Of a stretch of 64,000 nucleotides of DNA, positions 33,781 to 42,729 are shown piece by piece. Under the pieces are notes generated by a model that saw only the letters and a program-made list of their open reading frames with translations, ran no database searches and was not told the DNA's origin. The position numbers and the translations under genes are program-made. Location of the stretch: positions 124,001 to 188,000 of the forward strand of contig NZ_JACHZQ010000003.1 of assembly GCF_014193655.1 (NCBI RefSeq). Reading direction: 5' to 3'. The stretch's first letter is position 1; every line of letters begins with the position of its first letter. This DNA comes from Rhizobium sp. BK313. Lineage in GTDB: Bacteria > Pseudomonadota > Alphaproteobacteria > Rhizobiales > Rhizobiaceae.

Positions 33781-35280
33781 ATGTTCAAGACCAGCAAACC
33801 GATTGGCCTCCTCTCGCTTACCGCGCTCTCCTTCTCGGTCGCTTTTGCCGGCCTGCCTTTTGCCGAAGCGCCGGCCTTCCTGCGTATGGCGACGGCTAGG
33901 GCCGACGGTGCCGACAGTATCGTGACCATTGCCGGTCTAGGCACCAAGCGCACGCTGAAACTTGGGCTCAACAAGGCGCTGGTGGTCGACCTGCCGGCGG
34001 ATGCGCATGATATTCTCGTTTCCGATCCGAAGATGGCCGATGCCGTGACGCGCACCTCGCGCCGCATCTATCTCTTCGGCAAGACGGTCGGCCAGACCAA
34101 TATCTTCGTCTTCGGTGCCGATGGGAAGGAGATCGTGAGCCTCGACCTCCAGATCGAACGCGACATTTCCAGTCTGCAGGCCAATATCAAGCGCTTCATC
34201 CCGGACTCCGACATCGATGTCGAGATCGTTTCCGACAACATCGTCATGACCGGCACAGTTCGCACACCGCAGGATTCGTCTCGCGCCGAACAGCTTGCCG
34301 AGGCATTCCTCAAGGGCGGTGAAGCGACGACCCGCACCGAAACGGCAAGCGGCAGCGGTGGCGACAATTCTGTCGCCCTCTTTGCCGAATCGCGCCAGAC
34401 CTCGCAGATCGTCAACATGTTGCAGATCGAGGGCGAAGATCAGGTGACGCTGAAGGTCACTGTCGCCGAGATCAAGCGCAGCGTGTTGAAACAGATCGGT
34501 TTCGACAATCTCGTCAGCAATTCCTCCGGCCTCACCGTGGCGCAGCTCGGCAACATCAGCGGCGATTCCACAGCCGCCGCAGGCGGTGGTGGCATAAGCG
34601 CACTGTTTAAGACGGCTCTTGGCCGGTACAACATCAGCACCTACCTGAACGCGATGGAACAGGCAGGTGCCGTCCGGACACTGGCTGAACCGACGCTCAC
34701 GGCGATTTCGGGCCAAGCTGCAACCTTCAATTCTGGCGGTCAGACGCTCTATTCCACGACTGACAAAGACGGCAACGTAACAATCACACCATTTACTTAC
34801 GGCGTCAGTCTCGCCTTCACGCCTGTTGTTCTTTCGGCAGGGCGTATCAGTCTCCATATCCAGACCCAGGTATCCAACCCGGTCGGTACGGCAGGAACGG
34901 CAACGTACAACCAACGCGCGGCCGACACCTCGGTCGAGTTACCCTCCGGCGGCTCCATCGCGCTAGCGGGCCTGCTTAGTGATAGCGTCCAGCAAACCAC
35001 GAACGGTACGCCCGGCGCTTCGAAGATCCCGATCCTCGGCGCATTATTCCGCCAAAAGAGTTTTGAACGCGATGAAAGCGAACTCGTGATTATCGCGACG
35101 CCCTACCTGGTGCGACCGGTGGCGCGCGCTCAGCTCGCTCGTCCTGACGACAATTTCTCGCCGAGCAACGATGTTGCCGCCTTCTTCATGAACCGAGTCA
35201 ACAAGATCTACGGGCACAAGGATGGGCCGCCGGTTGCGGATGCCGATTTCCACGGCACGGTCGGCTTTATCTACAAGTGA
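33781..35280 (+). CDS. cpaC: CpaC secretin of the Tad pilus
   Basis: The product (about 499 residues) forms the outer-membrane channel. It has a signal peptide, an N-terminal pilus domain (LKLGLNKALVVDLPADAHDI, FGKTVGQTNIFVF), BON-like sequence and a C-terminal secretin domain with VRTLAEPTLTAISGQAATFN, VSLAFTPVVL and VELPSGGSIALAGLLSDS. The ATG at 33781 has AGAAGG nine bases upstream; an ATG at 33763 overlapping the cpaB stop is the alternative. It is followed after 13 bases by cpaD. It belongs to the operon from cpaB to tadC. Confidence 0.93.
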   Translation: MFKTSKPIGLLSLTALSFSVAFAGLPFAEAPAFLRMATARADGADSIVTIAGLGTKRTLKLGLNKALVVDLPADAHDILVSDPKMADAVTRTSRRIYLFGKTVGQTNIFVFGADGKEIVSLDLQIERDISSLQANIKRFIPDSDIDVEIVSDNIVMTGTVRTPQDSSRAEQLAEAFLKGGEATTRTETASGSGGDNSVALFAESRQTSQIVNMLQIEGEDQVTLKVTVAEIKRSVLKQIGFDNLVSNSSGLTVAQLGNISGDSTAAAGGGGISALFKTALGRYNISTYLNAMEQAGAVRTLAEPTLTAISGQAATFNSGGQTLYSTTDKDGNVTITPFTYGVSLAFTPVVLSAGRISLHIQTQVSNPVGTAGTATYNQRAADTSVELPSGGSIALAGLLSDSVQQTTNGTPGASKIPILGALFRQKSFERDESELVIIATPYLVRPVARAQLARPDDNFSPSNDVAAFFMNRVNKIYGHKDGPPVADADFHGTVGFIYK

Positions 35281-35293
35281 GGGGAAATGGATC

Positions 35294-36058
35294 ATGACGC
35301 GCCCCTTTTCAACCGGAACAACGAGAGACCAAAAAATGGCCAGCCTCGATCGCAATGCGCCCCGCATCACCAGGCTGCGGTTCACGGCCCTGGCCCTGAT
35401 CATGATGGCTGCAGCCGTCGTCGGTTGTGCAGGCTCCCAGGATGGCATGACCACCAGCGCCATTTCTGACGACTATCGTCAGCGCCATCCGATCGTGCTG
35501 ACCGAGAAGGAGCATCACGTTGACATCCCCGTTGCGACGGGAGATCGCCGCTTAACGACGGGCGTCCGCGATACGGTTCGCGGTTTCGTGCAGGATTACA
35601 GGGCACACGCCTCCGGTACGGTGGAAATTCTGGCGCCTGGCGGCGGCGCCAATTCGCCCGCCGTATCGGCGCTCCGCCGGCAGATCCGTCAGGAGTTGGT
35701 GGCGAGCGGCATTCCGTCGGCGCGCATTGTCGATAATTATTATCCGGCTGGTGGCCTCGGCGATGCCGCGCCCATTCGTCTCCGCTTCGCGGCGACCACG
35801 GCAGTCACCAATGCTTGCGGCCAGTGGCCGGACGATCTGGCCGACAATGCTTTCGACAATCAGAACTACTACAATTTCGGTTGCGCCACACAGAACAACC
35901 TCGCAGCGCAAGTGGCCAATCCGACCGACCTCATCGCACCGCGTGCCATGTCGCCGATCGACACTGACCAGCGCAGCAAGGTGATCGACAACTACCGCAA
36001 CGGCACTGCCCCGACCAGCACGGCCACGATCAGCGGCTTCGGCAATGGCGGTTCCTGA
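35294..36058 (+). CDS. cpaD: CpaD pilus lipoprotein
   Basis: The 254-residue lipoprotein has a lipobox VVGC near residue 43 after a hydrophobic segment (LALIMMAAAVVGC). The sequence RHPIVLTEKEHHVDIPVATG and a Cys-containing NACGQWPDDLADNAFDNQNYYNFGCATQNN region are typical of CpaD, a peptidoglycan/OmpA-like periplasmic protein. The start at 35294 has GAGGGG upstream; a second ATG at 35336 could also give a working signal. It is the fourth gene of the operon, between cpaC and cpaE. Confidence 0.93.
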   Translation: MTRPFSTGTTRDQKMASLDRNAPRITRLRFTALALIMMAAAVVGCAGSQDGMTTSAISDDYRQRHPIVLTEKEHHVDIPVATGDRRLTTGVRDTVRGFVQDYRAHASGTVEILAPGGGANSPAVSALRRQIRQELVASGIPSARIVDNYYPAGGLGDAAPIRLRFAATTAVTNACGQWPDDLADNAFDNQNYYNFGCATQNNLAAQVANPTDLIAPRAMSPIDTDQRSKVIDNYRNGTAPTSTATISGFGNGGS

Positions 36059-36095
36059 TCATGAGAGCTTACCGTCGTCGGAACAGGACAAAATC

Positions 36096-37367
36096 ATGAG
36101 CGCCCTCGATTACGAGATCAGACAGACAGCAGCGGAAGCCGAGGATACACCCCGCGCGGCCGATCTCGAAAACATGCGGCCGCTGCCGCGCATCTCCGTG
36201 CATGCCTTCTGCGAAAGCGAGCATTTGCAGCAGGTCATGGACAGATGCGCCAACGATCGGCGCATGTCCAAGGTCAGCCTCAGGATTACCAGCGGCAGCA
36301 CGGCGGCGGCGGCAAACATGTTCGCCTCGACGCCGACGCCCAATCTGATCATCCTGGAAATCCGTGCCAATGCGCACAATCTACTGGCGGAGCTTGCGCC
36401 GCTCGCTGCGGTCTGCGATCCCAGCACCAAGGTGGTGATCGTCGGCTATCACAATGACATCGGCCTCTATCGCGAACTCATCCGCAACGGCATATCCGAA
36501 TATATGGTCCAACCGGTTGCCATGACCGACGTGATGGCGGCGATGGCGGCTATCTTCGTCGATCCCGATGCAGAACCGCTGGGCCGTAGCGTCGCCTTCA
36601 TTGGCGCCAAGGGTGGGGTAGGGGCGTCCACTATTGCGCATAATTGCGCTTTCGGCATCTCCAACCTGTTCTCGACCGAGACCATTCTCGCCGATCTCGA
36701 CCTGCCTTACGGCACCGCCAACATTGATTTCGACCAGGACCCGGCCCAGGGCATCGCCGAGGCCGTCTATGCGCCGGAGCGTCTTGATGAGGTTTTCCTC
36801 GACCGCCTTTTGACCAAATGTTCGCAGCACCTGTCGCTGCTCGCCGCTCCCTCCATGCTCGATCGCGCCTATGATTTCGACGGCCAGGCGTTTCAGCCGG
36901 TACTGGATGTCCTGCAACGCAGCGCGCCGGTAAGTGTGCTCGACGTTCCGCATCTCTGGACGGAGTGGACACGCTCCGTGCTCTCGGCCGTCGATGAAGT
37001 CGTGATTTGCGCGGCACCCGATCTCGCCAATTTGCGCAACGCCAAGAACATGCTGGATGCACTGCGGAAATTGCGGCCCAACGACAAGGCGCCGCATCTC
37101 ATCCTCAATCAGGTCGGCATGCCGAAGCGCCCGGAAATCGGCCCCTCGGAGTTCTGTGAGCCGCTGGAGATCGACCCGATCGCCATCATTCCTTTCGATA
37201 TCAGCTTATTCGGCAATGCCGCCAACAGCGGCCGCATGATCTCGGAGACGGATCCGAAATCGCCAGTCGCCGAGACTTTCTCGCAGATATCGCACATCGT
37301 CACCGGGCGCGTTGCGCTGAGGAAGGTGAAGAAGGGTGGCCTGCTTGGTCTCCTGAAACGAAAGTAA
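36096..37367 (+). CDS. cpaE: CpaE/TadZ localisation ATPase
   Basis: The 423-residue protein has an N-terminal receiver-like region (VVIVGYHNDIGLYRELIRNGISEYMVQPV) and a MinD/ParA-like ATPase starting FIGAKGGVGASTIAHN at 168-183. Here the Walker A lysine before Ser/Thr is replaced by Ala, so ATP hydrolysis may be weak, although the signature Lys172 is present. A DLDLPYGTANIDFD segment follows. TadZ places the pilus machine at the pole. The ATG at 36096 lies 38 bases after cpaD. A frame to 36045 would overlap cpaD. Confidence 0.9.
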   Translation: MSALDYEIRQTAAEAEDTPRAADLENMRPLPRISVHAFCESEHLQQVMDRCANDRRMSKVSLRITSGSTAAAANMFASTPTPNLIILEIRANAHNLLAELAPLAAVCDPSTKVVIVGYHNDIGLYRELIRNGISEYMVQPVAMTDVMAAMAAIFVDPDAEPLGRSVAFIGAKGGVGASTIAHNCAFGISNLFSTETILADLDLPYGTANIDFDQDPAQGIAEAVYAPERLDEVFLDRLLTKCSQHLSLLAAPSMLDRAYDFDGQAFQPVLDVLQRSAPVSVLDVPHLWTEWTRSVLSAVDEVVICAAPDLANLRNAKNMLDALRKLRPNDKAPHLILNQVGMPKRPEIGPSEFCEPLEIDPIAIIPFDISLFGNAANSGRMISETDPKSPVAETFSQISHIVTGRVALRKVKKGGLLGLLKRK

Positions 37368-37379
37368 ATGTTTGATTTC

Positions 37380-37423
37380 GCATGATCGTGTTCGAAAGCC
37401 AGTTCGTGCTTTTGAGATCATGC
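37380..37423. repeat. Palindromic intergenic repeat between cpaE and cpaF
   Basis: GCATGATC and GATCATGC are the two ends of an imperfect palindrome with inner TTCGAAAG and CTTTTGA. It has the layout of the repeat found at 49221-49265 (GCATGATC...CGAAAA...TTTTCG...GATCATGC). It lies in the short gap between cpaE and cpaF and could act on mRNA stability between the two genes. Confidence 0.7.
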
Positions 37424-37448
37424 TCCAGCGTAGAATTGGATCGACGGC

Positions 37449-38933
37449 ATGTTTGGCAGACGCGGAAATGATGGTCCTGCAAAAAGCGGCGGCATAGCGC
37501 CTCCGCCGTCGCCGCCGCGCGCGCCCTCCGCTGCTGCGGCGCCGGCGGCATCGACCGTGCTGGTCGAGCCGGCGCGCGAGGCGTCGCAACAACGCCAGCA
37601 AGTGGCGCCTCCGCCGATGCAGACGCCGACACGCCGCCGGCCGGCGCGCACCGAGGAATATTACGATACCAAGTCGCAGGTCTTTTCCGCGCTGATCGAC
37701 ACGATCGATCTGTCGCAGCTCTCCAAGCTCGATGCCGAAGCGGCGCGCGAGGAAATCCGCGACATCGTCAACGACATCATCACCATCAAGAATTTTGCGA
37801 TGTCGATCTCCGAGCAGGAGGAGTTGCTCGAGGACATCTGCAACGACGTACTCGGTTACGGCCCGCTGGAGCCGCTGCTCGCCCGCGACGATATCGCCGA
37901 CATCATGGTCAATGGCGCCGGTCAGACCTTCATCGAAGTCGGCGGCAAGACGGTCGAATCGGAAATCCGCTTCCGCGACAATGCCCAGCTACTTTCCATC
38001 TGCCAGCGCATCGTCAGCCAGGTTGGCCGTCGTGTCGATGAATCCAGCCCGATCTGCGACGCCCGCCTCCCGGACGGATCGCGCGTCAACGTCATTGCGC
38101 CGCCGCTGTCGATCGACGGCCCGGCGCTGACCATCCGCAAATTCAAGAAGGACAAGCTGACGCTCGACCAGCTCGTCCGCTTTGGCGCCATCACGCCGGA
38201 GGGCGCCACGCTGCTGCAGATCATCGGCCGCGTTCGTTGCAATGTCGTCATTTCGGGCGGTACCGGCTCGGGCAAGACGACGCTCTTGAACTGCCTGACC
38301 AACTACATCGATCGCGACGAGCGCGTTATCACCTGCGAAGACACGGCGGAACTGCAGCTCCAGCAGCCGCACGTCGTCCGCCTCGAAACCCGCCCGCCAA
38401 ATATCGAAGGCGAGGGCGAAATCACCATGCGCGACCTCGTCAAGAACTGCCTGCGTATGCGCCCGGAACGCATCATCGTCGGCGAAGTGCGCGGACCGGA
38501 AGTCTTCGACCTGCTGCAGGCGATGAACACCGGTCATGATGGCTCCATGGGCACGATCCACGCCAACACGCCGCGCGAGTGCCTGAGCCGTATGGAATCG
38601 ATGATCGCCATGGGCGGCTTCACCCTGCCGGCGAAGACGGTGCGTGAGATTATTTCCACGTCCGTCGACGTGGTGATCCAGGCCGCCCGTCTACGTGACG
38701 GTTCCCGCCGCATCACCCAGATCACCGAGGTGATCGGCATGGAAGGCGACGTGATCATCACCCAGGACTTGATGCGCTACGAGATGGAAGGCGAAGACGC
38801 GAACGGCCGCATCATTGGCCGGCATGTATCGACTGGCATCGGCAAGCCGAATTTCTGGGACCGCGCCCGCTATTACAACGAGGAAAAGCGTTTGGCCGCT
38901 GCCCTCGACGAAATGGAAAACAAGTCGAAATAG
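37449..38933 (+). CDS. cpaF: CpaF/TadA secretion ATPase
   Basis: The 494-residue hexameric ATPase powers pilus assembly and probably retraction. A Pro/Ala-rich N-terminus of about 65 residues is followed by the GspE/PilT ATPase domain: Walker A SGGTGSGKTT at 269-278, ITCEDTAELQLQQPH (Asp box), LRMRPERIIVGEVRGPEVFD (Walker B) and GHDGSMGTIHANTPREC (His box). The frame starts 82 bases after cpaE. It ends 10 bases before tadB. Confidence 0.96.
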   Translation: MFGRRGNDGPAKSGGIAPPPSPPRAPSAAAAPAASTVLVEPAREASQQRQQVAPPPMQTPTRRRPARTEEYYDTKSQVFSALIDTIDLSQLSKLDAEAAREEIRDIVNDIITIKNFAMSISEQEELLEDICNDVLGYGPLEPLLARDDIADIMVNGAGQTFIEVGGKTVESEIRFRDNAQLLSICQRIVSQVGRRVDESSPICDARLPDGSRVNVIAPPLSIDGPALTIRKFKKDKLTLDQLVRFGAITPEGATLLQIIGRVRCNVVISGGTGSGKTTLLNCLTNYIDRDERVITCEDTAELQLQQPHVVRLETRPPNIEGEGEITMRDLVKNCLRMRPERIIVGEVRGPEVFDLLQAMNTGHDGSMGTIHANTPRECLSRMESMIAMGGFTLPAKTVREIISTSVDVVIQAARLRDGSRRITQITEVIGMEGDVIITQDLMRYEMEGEDANGRIIGRHVSTGIGKPNFWDRARYYNEEKRLAAALDEMENKSK

Positions 38934-38943
38934 GACTTTCCCG

Positions 38944-39951
38944 ATGTTCGGTGTCGATCCGGTGGTGCTTCTGATTGTGGTGCTCGCAGCCGTTTCCGCG
39001 GCAGCGGTCTGTTATGGCATCCTCTATTCCCGGATCGAGACGCAGAAAAAGGCCGACAGCCGCGTCAACCGGATCAAATCTGCCGAGACCGACCGCATGA
39101 AGGTCAAGGCGGCGCGTGACCGCGTGCAGGAAATGTCGAAACGGCGCAAGTCGGTGCAGGATTCACTGAAGGATCTGGAAAAGCGCCAGTTGGAGAATAC
39201 CAAGAAAAAGCAATCGCTGAAGGTACGGCTCGGACAGGCCGGCCTGCCGCTGACGCCCGCACGTTTCTATCTCTTCGGCGTGCTGTTCGGTCTTTTCGTC
39301 ACGCTTGTTCTCTTCCTGCTCGGTGCGCCGCTCGCCGTCGTGGTCGGTCTGCCCTTTGCTGCAGCCTTCGGCTTGCCGCGCTGGATCGTCGGCTTCCTCA
39401 TCAAGCGTCGGCAGAACAAGTTCCTGGACGAGTTCCCCAACGCGCTCGACCTCATCACCCGCTCGATCCGTTCGGGCCTGCCGCTCAATGATGCCGTGCG
39501 TCTCGTGGCAGGCGAGGCGCGCGAACCCGTTAAATCGGAATTCCGCCGCGTCGTCGAAGCGCAACAGGTCGGCCTCAGCATGACCGACGCCTGCGCGCGC
39601 ATGAACAATCATATGCCTCTGCAAGAGGTGAATTTTTTCTCGATCGTCATCGCTATCCAGGCGCAGGCGGGTGGCAACCTGTCCGAAGCGCTGGGCAACC
39701 TTGCACGCGTATTGCGAGAGCGTAAAAAGATGAAAGCGAAGGTGACCGCGCTGTCGATGGAAGCAAAAGCCTCGGCCGTCATCATCGGCGCGCTGCCCTT
39801 CATCGTCGCCACGCTCGTCTACCTGACCTCCCCGCAATACATGATAATCCTGTTCACCGATCCGCGCGGCCATTTGATCCTGGGTGCCGCCGGCATCTGG
39901 ATGTCATTCGGCATCTACATCATGCGCAACATGGTCAATTTCGAGATTTGA
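38944..39951 (+). CDS. tadB: TadB inner-membrane platform protein
   Basis: The 335-residue protein starts with a single hydrophobic segment and a charged linker of about 80 residues, and then has GspF-type membrane segments and the domain with LDEFPNALDLITRSIRSGLP and FSIVIAIQAQAGGNLSEALG. The latter is the GspF motif of Tad platform proteins. The ATG at 38944 is chosen, because the longer frame from 38815 overlaps cpaF. It probably pairs with TadC, whose ATG lies 21 bases after its stop. Confidence 0.92.
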   Translation: MFGVDPVVLLIVVLAAVSAAAVCYGILYSRIETQKKADSRVNRIKSAETDRMKVKAARDRVQEMSKRRKSVQDSLKDLEKRQLENTKKKQSLKVRLGQAGLPLTPARFYLFGVLFGLFVTLVLFLLGAPLAVVVGLPFAAAFGLPRWIVGFLIKRRQNKFLDEFPNALDLITRSIRSGLPLNDAVRLVAGEAREPVKSEFRRVVEAQQVGLSMTDACARMNNHMPLQEVNFFSIVIAIQAQAGGNLSEALGNLARVLRERKKMKAKVTALSMEAKASAVIIGALPFIVATLVYLTSPQYMIILFTDPRGHLILGAAGIWMSFGIYIMRNMVNFEI

Positions 39952-39971
39952 CCGGAAGGAGACGCCGAGCC

Positions 39972-40952
39972 ATGTCCTCCGATTTCGCCAGTAAATTGAC
40001 CGACCCCGGCATGATTCTCGCCGTTTTCGTGGCGATCGCCGTCTTCGCCACCTTCTACACGATCGCCGTGCCCTTCCTGGAGCGCGGCGATCTCAACAAA
40101 CGAATGAAGGCGGTTTCCACCGAGCGCGAACAGATCCGTGCCCGAGAACGCGCCCGGCTGAGCACCGACGGCAGCAAGGCGTCATTGCGCAACCAGAACA
40201 ACCGAAATGTCCGCCAGATCGTCGAACGCTTCAATCTCCGCAATGCTCTCGTCGACACAAATACGGTCAATCGGCTGCGGGCCGCCGGCCTGCGGTCGGA
40301 AAACGCGCTGAACATGTTTCTGGTGGCGCGTTTTCTGCTGCCGTTCCTGTTTCTGACCGTCGCCGCCATTCTCGTTTTCGTCTTTGGCTACTTTGCAGCC
40401 AAGCCGTTTGCGATCCGCCTTCTCGGCGTCATCGGCACCGCCTATCTCGGTTTCTACGCGCCGAACATCTATATTTCCAATCGCGTGACCAAACGGCAGA
40501 AATCCATCAAGCGCGCATGGCCGGATGCGCTCGATTTGATGCTGATCTGCGTGGAATCGGGCATTTCGATCGAGGCCGGCATGCGCCGCGTCTCAGAGGA
40601 AATGGCAGAACAATCGCCGGCGCTCGCCGAGGAAATGGTGTTGACGACGGCGGAGCTCTCCTTCCTGCAGGATCGCCGCACCGCCTTTGACAATCTCGCC
40701 AGCCGCACCCAAATCGAAATCGTCAAGTCGGTGACGCAGGCCCTGATCCAGGCGGAGCGCTATGGCACGCCGGTCTCGCAGGCGCTGCGCGTGCTGGCGC
40801 AGGAGGGCCGCGATGAACGCATGAACGAGGCTGAAAAGAAGGCTGCTGCCCTTCCGCCGAAATTGACCGTACCGATGATCGTCTTCTTCCTGCCCGTTCT
40901 CATGGCGGTTATCCTTGGCCCGGCGGCTATCCAGGTGATGGATAAATTCTGA
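39972..40952 (+). CDS. tadC: TadC inner-membrane platform protein
   Basis: The 326-residue protein is a GspF-type platform protein with segments WPDALDLMLICVESGISIEA and AERYGTPVSQALRVLAQEGR and with hydrophobic segments near 12-32, 118-165 and at the C-terminus. The ATG at 39972 is preceded by a perfect GGAAGGA, which supports this start over a TTG at 39948. It is the last core gene of the plus-strand tad operon. Confidence 0.92.
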   Translation: MSSDFASKLTDPGMILAVFVAIAVFATFYTIAVPFLERGDLNKRMKAVSTEREQIRARERARLSTDGSKASLRNQNNRNVRQIVERFNLRNALVDTNTVNRLRAAGLRSENALNMFLVARFLLPFLFLTVAAILVFVFGYFAAKPFAIRLLGVIGTAYLGFYAPNIYISNRVTKRQKSIKRAWPDALDLMLICVESGISIEAGMRRVSEEMAEQSPALAEEMVLTTAELSFLQDRRTAFDNLASRTQIEIVKSVTQALIQAERYGTPVSQALRVLAQEGRDERMNEAEKKAAALPPKLTVPMIVFFLPVLMAVILGPAAIQVMDKF

Positions 40953-41096
40953 CGTGTGAAACTTGCCGCCGACTTGGAAGGTGGCTACTCTCCGATCGGC
41001 GTCGCTGGCGGCGCGGGATGGATAGTCATCGAGAAGGCGCGGGACGATCCGCGCCAGCCGCCCGGGCAGATTTTCAGCCATATCGGGAGATGCTGC

Positions 41097-41741
41097 ATGT
41101 CATCCATAGCGATTTTTTTCACCGTCATCGCCGCCGTTTTCATCGGCGCGGCCAGCCCCGGGCCGAGTTTCGTCCTTGTCTCCCGCATTGCCGTTTCCCG
41201 TTCGCGTCAGGCAGGACTGGCCGCTGCCTTCGGCATGGGAACCGGCAGTGTCATCTTCGCGACCTTGGCCCTGTTCGGCTTGAGCGCGCTGCTGATGCAG
41301 GTCGAATGGCTCTATCTCGCCCTGAAGATCGCCGGCGGCCTGTATCTGATCTATATCGGCATCCGCATTTGGCGCAGCGCTGCGCATGATCTCGCTCTCG
41401 ATGCGCCCGCTTCGCCGGCCGGTGCGAGTGTCGCGCGCAATTACTGGTTCGCGCTCGGCACGCAGCTCAGCAATCCGAAGACTGCCATTTTCTATGGCAG
41501 TATCTTTGCGGCACTTCTCCCGGCGCAGCCCGCTCTCTGGCTGCTGATTGCGCTGCCGCCAGCGGTCTTCGCGATCGAGGTGGGCTGGTATACGGTGGTG
41601 ACGGTCGCCTTCTCGTCGAACCGGCCGCGCGCGCTTTATCTCGGATCAAAGCTCTGGATCGACAGGGTGGCGGGCGCCGTCATGGGCGCTCTCGGCGCCC
41701 GGCTTGTGACTGAAGGCCTGCCACGGCATATTTGGCGCTAA
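41097..41741 (+). CDS. LysE/RhtB-family amino-acid exporter
   Basis: The 214-residue protein has about six hydrophobic segments and the family start IAAVFIGAASPGPSFVLVSR, including the conserved SPGP, and later WFALGTQLSNPKTAIFYGSI with the LSNPK motif. Such exporters move amino acids or homoserine lactones out of the cell. The ATG at 41097 has GGGAG upstream. It lies 144 bases after tadC on the same strand and is not a known pilus gene, so it is probably unrelated. Substrate unknown. Confidence 0.88.
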   Translation: MSSIAIFFTVIAAVFIGAASPGPSFVLVSRIAVSRSRQAGLAAAFGMGTGSVIFATLALFGLSALLMQVEWLYLALKIAGGLYLIYIGIRIWRSAAHDLALDAPASPAGASVARNYWFALGTQLSNPKTAIFYGSIFAALLPAQPALWLLIALPPAVFAIEVGWYTVVTVAFSSNRPRALYLGSKLWIDRVAGAVMGALGARLVTEGLPRHIWR

Positions 41742-41753
41742 GGGGCTGAAAAC

Positions 41754-42581
41754 TCAGTTCGCTGCTTTTTTGACGTCGTCACCGGCGGCGAGTTTCTGCC
41801 AGGAATTCTGTTGTGCCAGCATAGAGCGCAGATAGGCGACATTGGCGTTCGCCTGCTGCGGTGTCAGTTCTTGGCGGGCGATTTGCTCGGCCTCGGCGAA
41901 ACGGCCCTGCAGCCCGACCACGAGAGCCAGGTTCTGGCGCACACGGCTGTCGGCTGTCGGCTGGCTGACGGCGGAGCGAAGATAGGTTTCGGCGGTCTTG
42001 AGATCGCCCGTCAGTACATAGGACATGCCGAGATTGGAAAGGATCGACGGCTCGTTCGGCTGCAGCACGAGAGCATCGCGATATTTGCCGCGCGCCTCGG
42101 TCGAACGGCCGAGCTGATCGAGGATCGCGCCTTCGGCCGAAACCAGCCGCCAGTCCGGACGGTCCGGCGTCTGTGCACGGTCGATGGTGGCGAGCGCTTC
42201 CTCAAGCTGTCCGGCAGCCGCCTGGGCCTTGCCATAGGCAGCCAGCACGCCACGATCGTTGGGATGGGCGATCGCCACCTGCTGCATGACGGCGAGCGCC
42301 TGATCGTTGCGGCCGCTCATGCGCAGTACATTGGCGTAATTGACGCCGGTATCGCGGTCCCTTGGATTGGCGTCGTAGGCTTTGCCGAGAGTAAGGGCCG
42401 CCTGCGCGAGATCCGAGCTATTCATTTCATCGACGGGCTTCGACACCGTCGGGATCGAGCCGGTCGTCATCTTGTCTTTTCCGGTCGTCGAGCAGCCAGC
42501 GAGTGCAAGCGCCACGAGTGCCGCTGAAGCGCCGTGGAGCAGGAAGGTCTTGAATGCAGACGTAGTTGACGAAGTGGCCAT
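41754..42581 (-). CDS. TPR-repeat lipoprotein, TadD-like
   Basis: The 275-residue lipoprotein has a lipobox ALAGC near residue 30 and then tetratricopeptide repeats from about 65 to 215 (LGKAYDANPRDRDTGVNYAN, ALVLQPNEPSILSNLGMSY). TadD proteins are such TPR lipoproteins needed for pilus or secretin assembly in Tad systems. It is encoded next to the tad operon but convergent to it, with the LysE-type exporter in between. The ATG at 42581 is chosen; a frame to 42665 adds residues with no lipoprotein logic. Other TPR roles are possible. Confidence 0.8.
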   Translation of the reverse strand: MATSSTTSAFKTFLLHGASAALVALALAGCSTTGKDKMTTGSIPTVSKPVDEMNSSDLAQAALTLGKAYDANPRDRDTGVNYANVLRMSGRNDQALAVMQQVAIAHPNDRGVLAAYGKAQAAAGQLEEALATIDRAQTPDRPDWRLVSAEGAILDQLGRSTEARGKYRDALVLQPNEPSILSNLGMSYVLTGDLKTAETYLRSAVSQPTADSRVRQNLALVVGLQGRFAEAEQIARQELTPQQANANVAYLRSMLAQQNSWQKLAAGDDVKKAAN

Positions 42582-42678
42582 AGCGCCTATCCCGGAATGC
42601 CTGAGTCCTGCGCCTGGCCTCAAATCGGAACAGGGAAAGGTTTGACGCAATGTTCGCTCCAGCAATAATCTGTTAACC

Positions 42679-42694
42679 CTAACAGAGAGTTAAC
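42679..42694. promoter_or_regulatory. Possible CtrA-type box
   Basis: CTAA-CAGAGAG-TTAAC fits the CtrA consensus TTAA-N7-TTAAC with one mismatch. It lies between the divergent tadD-like and aminopeptidase genes, 98 bases upstream of the former. Pilus genes are CtrA targets in Caulobacter. The AT-rich sequence makes a chance match possible. Confidence 0.3.
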
Positions 42695-42729
42695 CTGCGA
42701 TTCCCTGAAATCATTGCCAAAGGATAGTT

